Positions 1 through 5,554 of a stretch of 13,666 nt of DNA are shown one piece after another; the first letter of the stretch is position 1, and each line of letters opens with the position of its first letter. The DNA is from Flavobacterium sp. (lineage in GTDB: Bacteria; Bacteroidota; Bacteroidia; Flavobacteriales; Flavobacteriaceae). The stretch is from contig JASLED010000100.1 in assembly GCA_030151255.1 (NCBI GenBank), positions 1 to 13,666 on the forward strand. The letters are read 5' to 3'. The notes beneath the pieces are model-generated. The model ran no database searches. It was given only the letters and a program-made list of their open reading frames with translations, and was not told the DNA's origin. The position numbers and the translations under genes are program-made.

Positions 1-19
1 TTATAATTTTAAATTCTAA
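1..19 (+). CDS. 3' end of an upstream gene, probably an outer-membrane beta-barrel (TonB-dependent receptor type)
   Basis: Reading from base 2, the codons give Tyr-Asn-Phe-Lys-Phe and then TAA at 17-19, three bases before the next start. Alternating residues ending in a C-terminal Phe are the usual end of Gram-negative outer-membrane barrels. DUF4249 lipoprotein genes commonly follow TonB-dependent receptor genes in Bacteroidota. Only five codons are visible, so the assignment rests on the terminal Phe and on context. The other frames also stop quickly, so the reading is suggestive only. Confidence 0.4.
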
Positions 20-22
20 ATC

Positions 23-871
23 ATGCAAAAAAACATATTCTTACTACTTTTTGTTTTATCTATTTGCTCTTTTACATCGTGCACACAAGTTATAGATATT
101 GATCTTCCTACATCCGAACCAAGATTGGTGGTAGAAGGCAATTTTGATTTTGATGAAAATGATCCAGCAAATGTATTATACGTAAAATTATCACTAACTA
201 CAGATTATTTTAATACTCAAATACCAGTTGTAAACGACGCTAAAGTTTGGGTAGAAGATAAATACGGAAATAAGTTTTTAATGGAATCGGTTGGAGAAAA
301 AGGAATTTATTTTACAACAGAAATACCAATGCCAACAGAAGGAGATCAATTTAAATTAGCAATTATTTACGATGGTGATTTATATGAAGGAACAGAAATT
401 TATTCAACAAGTCCTGTGATTGAAAAGATAGAACAGCGCAGAGAAAATTATTTTGATAAGCCATATTATACAGTAAGTATTTTTTATCAAGATGTTCCTA
501 AAGAAAATAATCTGTTAAACTATTATTTTCTGATGATAGAAGATAGACAAATTAGGCCTCAACTTAGAGTGGTTGATAACGAATTTTCTAGAGGAAGTTT
601 AATGGAATCGTTGTATATCTCTGATGAAGAAACAAAACCTGGCGATACAATTAGAATCAATATGGCTCAAATTTCTAGAAATTATAATGATTATATGACT
701 GTACTTTTAGGAAGTATTGATAATGGAGGTGGTCCATTTCAAGTTCCAAGCGGAAAAGTTATAGGAAACATAAAAAATATTACCACGCCCGAAAAAGAAG
801 CTTTAGGCTATTTTAGAATAATTCAAAAGCGCTCTGCAGAGCATATTATTTACGAACAACCAAAACCATAG
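23..871 (+). CDS. DUF4249 family outer-membrane lipoprotein
   Basis: The 282-residue product has a hydrophobic signal segment (residues 4-17) ending in FTSC, with Cys20 as the likely lipidated residue. Directly after it comes the hallmark start of DUF4249 proteins, an acidic/hydrophobic stretch (VIDIDLP) followed by PRLVVEG at about residues 33-39. The rest looks beta-rich and soluble, with no further membrane segment, and its length is normal for the family. The molecular function of DUF4249 is not established. Its members are often encoded beside TonB-dependent receptors, and the five codons upstream end like such a barrel, so a receptor-associated lipoprotein is the likely role (inference). 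The start is three bases after the upstream stop, which suggests co-transcription. There is no obvious Shine-Dalgarno sequence, as is usual here. Confidence 0.85.
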   Translation: MQKNIFLLLFVLSICSFTSCTQVIDIDLPTSEPRLVVEGNFDFDENDPANVLYVKLSLTTDYFNTQIPVVNDAKVWVEDKYGNKFLMESVGEKGIYFTTEIPMPTEGDQFKLAIIYDGDLYEGTEIYSTSPVIEKIEQRRENYFDKPYYTVSIFYQDVPKENNLLNYYFLMIEDRQIRPQLRVVDNEFSRGSLMESLYISDEETKPGDTIRINMAQISRNYNDYMTVLLGSIDNGGGPFQVPSGKVIGNIKNITTPEKEALGYFRIIQKRSAEHIIYEQPKP

Positions 872-881
872 TTATTCGCAA

Positions 882-927
882 GATAAAAAAAAGACGATTC
901 CTTAAAAAGAATCGTCTTTTTTTTATC
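882..927. terminator. bidirectional intrinsic terminator between convergent genes
   Basis: Perfect inverted repeat with 19-base arms, 882-900 and 909-927, and an 8-base loop. The inner stem is GACGATTC/GAATCGTC. Each arm carries eight A or T bases, so a U-tract follows the stem on either strand. It lies between the DUF4249 gene (plus) and pssA (minus) and can serve both. Confidence 0.9.
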
Positions 928-945
928 TTCTGTATTTTTGAGTAC

Positions 946-986
946 AAAAAAATGCCCTATACAAAAATCGGGGTGCGTATAGGGCA
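946..986 (-). terminator. hairpin plus T-tract downstream of pssA
   Basis: TGCCCTATAC (953-962) and GTATAGGGCA (977-986) form a perfect 10-bp stem around a 14-base GC-richer loop. Read on the minus strand, the stem is followed by seven T (complement of 946-952), the form of an intrinsic terminator. It lies about 95 bases beyond the pssA stop, so it would end the pssA transcript, or a separate small RNA, before the bidirectional terminator at 882-927. On the plus strand no T-tract follows. Confidence 0.6.
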
Positions 987-1081
987 AAGTAGTATGAAAA
1001 AAAGTTTCTACTTAAAATACAATTATTGTGCCAATAAATGAATTTAAAAAAACTTTAAATAATTGTTTGTGTTATTACATC

Positions 1082-1822
1082 TTATGCTATGTTCTTTTTA
1101 GTTGCTAGATTTTTTGCAACAGAAATTAAAATGTAAATTAAAATAATTAACGGAACTGCTAAGTAATGTAATGTAATTAATAAAATTGCAGAAAGAATCA
1201 CAAAACCAATTTGTAATTTATAAGCTCCAATATTTTTAGGATTTATTTTTAGAGAAAACAGTGGTAATTCTGCATTCATAATAAATGCACTCAAAAAACT
1301 AATAATAACTAAAACATACGGATTACTCAGAAAAGAAATAACTGCCTCAGAGCTTGTTGTAGAAACAATCATTGGTAAACTTAGAATAACTAAAGCATTT
1401 CCTGGTGTTGGTAAACCAATAAAAGAATCGGTTTGTCTAGTATCTATATTAAATTTAGCTAAGCGATATGCCGCACCAAGTGTAATGATAAAGCCAATAT
1501 ATGGTACAAATCCCATATAATATGTTTCTGGCGTTAGATTGTAAATTTCTTGATTTTCCTGAATATTAGCCAATTGTTTGTAAATAACTAAGCCTGGTAC
1601 AACACCACTTGTTACCATATCAGCAAGCGAATCTAATTGTAAACCAAGTTCGCTCTTTACATTTAAAATACGAGCAAGAAAACCATCCCAATAATCAAAG
1701 AAAATACCAATGCAAACCCATAAAAATGCCATCATGATATTATCATCAAAAGCATAAATGCATGCAATTAAACCAGAAAGTAAGTTCAGTAAGGTGATAA
1801 AATTAGGAATGTGTTTTTTCAT
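1082..1822 (-). CDS. pssA: CDP-diacylglycerol--serine O-phosphatidyltransferase (phosphatidylserine synthase)
   Basis: Inner-membrane enzyme that joins serine to CDP-diacylglycerol to give phosphatidylserine, the precursor of phosphatidylethanolamine. The 246-residue product carries the full CDP-alcohol phosphotransferase signature D-x2-DG-x2-AR-x8-G-x3-D-x3-D, seen as Asp43, Asp46-Gly47, Ala50-Arg51, Gly60, Asp64 and Asp68. It starts with the short family-typical MKKHIPNFITLLNLLSG segment, and hydrophobic helices continue to the C terminus. Family and length favour the type II (PssA) serine enzyme over PgsA. Its upstream region lies opposite the PorV-like/Lnb operon. Two hairpins downstream (946-986 and 882-927) can end its transcript. 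Confidence 0.93.
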   Translation of the reverse strand: MKKHIPNFITLLNLLSGLIACIYAFDDNIMMAFLWVCIGIFFDYWDGFLARILNVKSELGLQLDSLADMVTSGVVPGLVIYKQLANIQENQEIYNLTPETYYMGFVPYIGFIITLGAAYRLAKFNIDTRQTDSFIGLPTPGNALVILSLPMIVSTTSSEAVISFLSNPYVLVIISFLSAFIMNAELPLFSLKINPKNIGAYKLQIGFVILSAILLITLHYLAVPLIILIYILISVAKNLATKKNIA

Positions 1823-1870
1823 GAGTATTTATTTATTATCTAAATTATATATTATTAGTAAGCTATAATG

Positions 1871-1878
1871 CAAATGTA
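1871..1878 (-). promoter_or_regulatory. candidate -7 element for pssA
   Basis: On the minus strand these bases read TACATTTG, a full match to the Bacteroidota -7 consensus TAnnTTTG, about 48 bases upstream of the pssA start. No TTG is seen 17-23 bases further upstream, so only half of the promoter is supported. Confidence 0.3.
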
Positions 1879-1958
1879 TCATAAACTTAGTAATAATATA
1901 AATTCTTAGCATTTTAGTTTTTTAGTATTTTTACCCTGTTTATAAAATTAATTAAAGA

Positions 1959-3035
1959 GTGATAAAAAATATTTTTGTTTGTATAGGTTTTCTATTTTCA
2001 GGATGGATAACGGCACAAACAGCAAAAAAGTATTCAAACGAGTTTTTAAATATTGGTGTAGATGCCGCTTCTTTGGCAATGGCAGGCAGCGTTGTTGCCT
2101 CTACAGATGATGTAAATTCTGTGTATTGGAATCCAGCTGGATTAACAAATCTTGATGACAAACAAATTGCTTTAATGCACGCTAGTTATTTTGCTAATAT
2201 AGCACAATATGATTATGGTGCTTTTGCAATGCCTATTGACGAAAAAAGCGCTATTGGTTTTTCGCTTATCCGTTTTGGAGTTGATGATATTATGAACACA
2301 ACAGAATTGATTGATCAAAACGGAAATATTGATTACAATAAAATTAGTTTATTTTCTGCTGCAGATTATGCTCTTATGATTTCTTATGCGCGTAAAGCAC
2401 CTATTGAAGGATTAACTTACGGCGGAAATGCAAAAATTGTGCGTCGTGTAATTGGTAAGTTCGCAAATTCTTGGGGCTTTGGTTTTGATTTAAGTGTACA
2501 ATACAAAACAAAAAATGGTTGGAAGTTTGGTATAATGGCTCGAGATATTACAACAACATATAATATGTGGAGCATTAATAAGGCAGAATACGAAAAGATT
2601 CAAAATGCTGTTGAAGGAATGAATCAAGATTTGCCAGAAACAACCGAAATTACTTTGCCAAAATTACAAATAGGATCGGCTAAAACATTTAATTTTTCTA
2701 ATGATATAAGTATGTTGGCAGCCTTGGGATTGCATGTAGATTTTGCGCAAACAAACGCAGTAATATCAACCAAAGGAATGAGTATTTCACCATCGCTTGG
2801 TTTAGAATTTTCTTATACTAAAATGGTTTTTATTCGCGGCGGCTTAGGAAATTTTCAAAATAATCTACAGATAGATAATACGAAAAAGGTAGAATTTCAA
2901 CCCAATATTGGATTAGGTTTTCAATATAAAGGCATTCAAATAGATTATGCTTTAACGGATATAGGCAACCAAAGTGCGGCCATTTATTCCAATATTTTTT
3001 CACTGAAATTAGATTTAGAAATATTTAGAAAATAA
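1959..3035 (+). CDS. PorV/PorQ-family outer-membrane beta-barrel protein
   Basis: The 358-residue product has a signal peptide (about residues 1-20, ending ITAQ). It then shows the PorV/UPF0164-type start: NIGVDAASLAMAGS, acidic Asp-Asp, and SVYWNPAGL near residues 53-61. The remainder is a series of amphipathic beta-strands, as in FadL-like barrels. PorV itself is the type IX secretion shuttle and PorQ a related component. This copy is not next to porU and looks like a paralogue, so its cargo or partner is unknown. The start is GTG, because an in-frame TAA at 1953-1955 leaves no upstream ATG and the signal peptide begins exactly here. The next gene starts four bases after its stop, so the two are almost certainly co-transcribed. 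I saw no clear promoter in the 136-base divergent gap. Confidence 0.85.
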   Translation: MIKNIFVCIGFLFSGWITAQTAKKYSNEFLNIGVDAASLAMAGSVVASTDDVNSVYWNPAGLTNLDDKQIALMHASYFANIAQYDYGAFAMPIDEKSAIGFSLIRFGVDDIMNTTELIDQNGNIDYNKISLFSAADYALMISYARKAPIEGLTYGGNAKIVRRVIGKFANSWGFGFDLSVQYKTKNGWKFGIMARDITTTYNMWSINKAEYEKIQNAVEGMNQDLPETTEITLPKLQIGSAKTFNFSNDISMLAALGLHVDFAQTNAVISTKGMSISPSLGLEFSYTKMVFIRGGLGNFQNNLQIDNTKKVEFQPNIGLGFQYKGIQIDYALTDIGNQSAAIYSNIFSLKLDLEIFRK

Positions 3036-3039
3036 AAGA

Positions 3040-4146
3040 ATGAACAAATTTTTAGCAGTGCTTTTTTTGTTAATAGCACAATTAAGTTTTGCATTAAATA
3101 ATCAAAAAACGCTTTCCGATCGTGCTGAGGTAAGTATTATTACTTGTGGCACAGGCAATGAATTGTATTCGCTTTTTGGACATACAGCTATTCGTGTTTA
3201 TGATCCTTTTGAAGGTATTGACAGGGTGTACAATTACGGAATGTTTGATTTTCAAACAGCAAATTTTTATGCAAAATTCGTTAAAGGAGATTTGTTGTAT
3301 TTTGCTGATTATACCAGTTACGAAAATTTTGTAAGAGGATATTTTTACGAAAATCGCTCGATAATAGAGCAAGTACTTAACTTAGATCAAACACAAAAAC
3401 AGAAAATTTGGAATGATTTAAATGCTTCGTTAGAAGAAAAAAATAAATATTATGTTTATAAATTTATCGATCAAAATTGTACCACAAAAGTTGTTGATAT
3501 TATAAATAGCGTAATTGATAAACCTGTAAAAGTTGATATTGAAGGAAACACAGGAACTTATAGACAAATTTTAAATACATATTTAAAGGATCGATATTTT
3601 GAAAAATTAGGAATCAATCTAATTTTCGGAAGCAAAGTAGATAAAAAGAATAGCTTATTGTTTTTACCAGATAAATTTGAAGAAGGACTTCGAGAAACAA
3701 CCATCAATCATCAACCATTGGTAAAGCAAGAAATAAAAGTATTAACTCCTCCAAATGAAGATCATTTTGTATGGTGGAATACGTATGCATTTGCTATATT
3801 TCTTACGTTTTTATTAGCATTAGGTTGTTTAACAACAACAGGACGATCTATCTTTTTAATAACATCAAGTGTTTTCGGTTTGTTTTTTATAAGCGTAGGG
3901 TTTTATTCTTTGCATTCAGAACTAATAAATAATAATGTTGTTTTTTTATTTAACCCATTATTAGCATTAATCCCATTTATAAGAAAGCGTTTAAGTAATC
4001 TCATGTTTTTGGGTTATATAACAATATTGTTATTTTATGTGTTTTTAAACATAACATCAGAAAAATTGTTGGTTACTTTGCCTCTTGTTTTGTTATCGGC
4101 ATTTGCTATAATAACTGAATATAGAATTATAAATAAAAATAAGTAA
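3040..4146 (+). CDS. Lnb-type (DUF4105) membrane protein, probable lipoprotein N-acyltransferase
   Basis: The 368-residue product has a signal peptide or anchor (residues 4-18), a periplasmic domain to about residue 240, and then roughly five hydrophobic helices from WW at 245 to the end. The periplasmic part carries the DUF4105/Lnb N-terminal signatures: LYSLFGHTAIR with His48, VYNYGMFDF (64-71... region), GYFYENRSI (about 100-108) and DQNCTTK with Cys147. The invariant His and Cys suggest a Cys-His catalytic pair. This family is known as the Bacteroides lipoprotein N-acyltransferase Lnb, which replaces Lnt by adding the third acyl chain to the N-terminal Cys of lipoproteins. Assignment of that activity here is by family. 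It sits between a PorV-like gene (4-base gap) and a PHP phosphatase gene (5-base gap), opposite pssA. Confidence 0.85.
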   Translation: MNKFLAVLFLLIAQLSFALNNQKTLSDRAEVSIITCGTGNELYSLFGHTAIRVYDPFEGIDRVYNYGMFDFQTANFYAKFVKGDLLYFADYTSYENFVRGYFYENRSIIEQVLNLDQTQKQKIWNDLNASLEEKNKYYVYKFIDQNCTTKVVDIINSVIDKPVKVDIEGNTGTYRQILNTYLKDRYFEKLGINLIFGSKVDKKNSLLFLPDKFEEGLRETTINHQPLVKQEIKVLTPPNEDHFVWWNTYAFAIFLTFLLALGCLTTTGRSIFLITSSVFGLFFISVGFYSLHSELINNNVVFLFNPLLALIPFIRKRLSNLMFLGYITILLFYVFLNITSEKLLVTLPLVLLSAFAIITEYRIINKNK

Positions 4147-4151
4147 AAAAT

Positions 4152-4889
4152 ATGTTTTCATTATTTAAGCCAAAACCGTTATTGAAAGATTTTGTACAAA
4201 ATGGATTTATAGATATTCATTCACATACATTGTGCGGTATAGATGATGGAGCAAAGAATATAGCAGATACAAAAAATATTCTAGATGCTATGGCTAATTT
4301 AGGTTTTGCTGAAGCTATTGCCACGCCGCACACTATTTTTTTGGTTTGGGAAAATACAAAAGAAGGTATTTTAGCTAAACATAAAGAAGTAATAAATTTA
4401 TTGCCATCAGAATCTCAAAAATTAAAACTTAGAGTAGCTTCAGAATATTTGATGGACGATACTTTCTTGAAGCGTTTAGAAACTGAAGAATTATTAACCT
4501 TAAAGAACAAATATGTTTTGGTAGAGATGTCTTACATGAATCCGCCAATTCAATTGATGGAAATTTTATTTGCTTTAAAATCAAATGGATATGATATTGT
4601 TTTGGCGCATCCAGAACGATACAATTTTTATCATAATAATACAGAAATGTATAAAAAATTAAAAAAAGCAGGTTGTTTGTTTCAAATAAATCTCTTATCA
4701 ACAACAGGCTATTATGGTAAGCATGTTTTAGATGCAGCTAATTATCTTTTAAGCAATGGATTGATTGATTTTGCAGGTTCAGATATTCATCATCAAAAAC
4801 ATTTAGATGCATTTCAGTCAAAAGTTTTGATAAAAGACATCAATTCATTTCAAAATGCAATAAAAAATAACATAGAGTTTAAGCAATAA
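4152..4889 (+). CDS. CpsB/CapC-type PHP-domain phosphatase
   Basis: The 245-residue product is a PHP-fold metallo-phosphoesterase of the CpsB/YwqE type, a group of manganese-dependent protein-tyrosine phosphatases that usually act on bacterial tyrosine kinases in polysaccharide export. Metal-ligand motifs are in order: DIHSH (His23, His25), GIDDGA (Asp31, Asp32), ATPH (His60), ASEY (Glu98), AHPERY (His153) and GSDIHH (Asp211, His213). There is no signal peptide, so it is cytoplasmic. In many genomes it lies with capsule or exopolysaccharide genes and a Wzc-like kinase, but none is visible here. It is instead the last gene of the PorV-like/Lnb unit and is followed by a strong terminator. Its substrate is unknown. 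Confidence 0.9.
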   Translation: MFSLFKPKPLLKDFVQNGFIDIHSHTLCGIDDGAKNIADTKNILDAMANLGFAEAIATPHTIFLVWENTKEGILAKHKEVINLLPSESQKLKLRVASEYLMDDTFLKRLETEELLTLKNKYVLVEMSYMNPPIQLMEILFALKSNGYDIVLAHPERYNFYHNNTEMYKKLKKAGCLFQINLLSTTGYYGKHVLDAANYLLSNGLIDFAGSDIHHQKHLDAFQSKVLIKDINSFQNAIKNNIEFKQ

Positions 4890-4928
4890 AAAAAATCGAT
4901 TTCTATTTAGAAATCGATTTTTTTTATT
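4885..4928. terminator. bidirectional intrinsic terminator between convergent genes
   Basis: Perfect inverted repeat with arms 4885-4903 and 4910-4928 around a 6-base loop. The core stem is ATCGATTTC/GAAATCGAT, with eight A and eight T on the flanks. The left arm overlaps the stop codon of the PHP phosphatase gene. It ends that operon on the plus strand and the DUF1573 gene on the minus strand. Confidence 0.9.
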
Positions 4929-4936
4929 TGAATTTT

Positions 4937-5326
4937 TTATTGTTCAACAACTTCTCCTTTAATTCTCAAAGGCACTGTTCCATTTTCGTAGTTTACAGCG
5001 TTAGATTCTACAGTAATTGTACGGCTAATTCTACCAACGCTCATATTGTATTGTACATCAATGTTTCCTTTTTTACCTGGCATAATTGGTGCTTCTGGTT
5101 TTGAAGGTACTGTACATCCACAAGTAGAACGAACGTTTGTAATAACTAAAGGCTGATCTCCTGTGTTTGTAAATTCAAACGATCTACGTCCATCATCTTT
5201 TCCTCTTACTACAGTTCCGTAATCAATTGTATTGTCTTTTGCAGCAAATTGAATTTTTGGCCCATTTTGAGCAAATGTAATTGCACTAGTCAAAACTATC
5301 GCAAATACAGCTATTAATTTTTTCAT
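4937..5326 (-). CDS. DUF1573 domain secreted protein
   Basis: The 129-residue product has a clear signal peptide (residues 1-19, ending ITFA before Gln20). One Ig-like beta-sandwich domain follows, with the DUF1573 pattern: IDYGTV near 34-39, FEFTNTGDQPLVI near 50-62, and STCGCTVP with Cys69 and Cys71. The fold resembles ASPM-SPD-2-Hydin modules. DUF1573 proteins are abundant in Bacteroidota as periplasmic or exported proteins, and their function is unknown. It is a single-gene unit with a good candidate promoter and a terminator shared with the convergent PHP phosphatase gene. The start is fixed by the signal peptide. Confidence 0.9.
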   Translation of the reverse strand: MKKLIAVFAIVLTSAITFAQNGPKIQFAAKDNTIDYGTVVRGKDDGRRSFEFTNTGDQPLVITNVRSTCGCTVPSKPEAPIMPGKKGNIDVQYNMSVGRISRTITVESNAVNYENGTVPLRIKGEVVEQ

Positions 5327-5349
5327 TGTTTAAATAATTAGTTTTGTTG

Positions 5350-5380
5350 TAAAATTAAAAACTTTTAAAAAAAACACAAA
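5350..5380 (-). promoter_or_regulatory. candidate promoter for the DUF1573 gene
   Basis: On the minus strand TTTG (5380-5377) is followed after 19 bases by TAATTTTA (5357-5350). That is a seven-of-eight match to the flavobacterial -7 consensus TAnnTTTG at accepted spacing. It would start transcription about 18-20 bases upstream of the ATG. Confidence 0.45.
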
Positions 5381-5435
5381 TTTTTTTTATAGTTCTCGTT
5401 TAACTGGTTTTCTTTTATAATTGCTAAGTAATATT

Positions 5436-5443
5436 TACTTTTG
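5436..5443 (+). promoter_or_regulatory. candidate -7 element for valS
   Basis: TACTTTTG fits TAnnTTTG exactly, 111 bases before the valS ATG. The nearest upstream TTG (5421-5423) is only 12 bases away, so the -33 part is not convincing. If it is real, the leader is about 105-110 nt long. Confidence 0.35.
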
Positions 5444-5453
5444 TATTGATAAA

Positions 5454-5510
5454 GATATGCAAAAAGAAATTAGCTTTCTATACAAGTTTGATTTTTAACA
5501 AATGCATATC
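5454..5510 (+). repeat. inverted repeat in the probable valS leader
   Basis: GATATGCA (5454-5461) and TGCATATC (5503-5510) are perfect 8-base complements 41 bases apart. Inside them AGAAA (5465-5469) and TTTCT (5475-5479) can form a smaller hairpin with a 5-base loop. The next four bases of the right arm, AATA, match TATT at 5444-5447, with a 6-base bulge on the left. No T-tract follows, so this is not a simple attenuator. It could be an RNA structure, an operator, or chance in AT-rich DNA. Confidence 0.3.
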
Positions 5511-5554
5511 AATAAAATTTAATTAACGTTTTTTATTAAACAAATATTTATAAA

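Noticed and set aside
994..1041. Short plus-strand reading frame of 15 codons starting with Met-Lys-Lys downstream of the hairpin at 953-986.
   Set aside because: It lies between convergent terminators, has no promoter match, and looks like chance in AT-rich DNA.
4152..4889. PHP protein considered as histidinol phosphatase or a DNA polymerase PHP domain.
   Set aside because: The DIHSH/GIDDGA/HPERY/GSDIHH series and the lack of his or polymerase context fit CpsB-type phosphatases better.
5457..5498. 13-residue reading frame in the valS leader, considered as a leader peptide for attenuation.
   Set aside because: It contains no valine codons and no terminator follows, so it does not fit valine-dependent attenuation.
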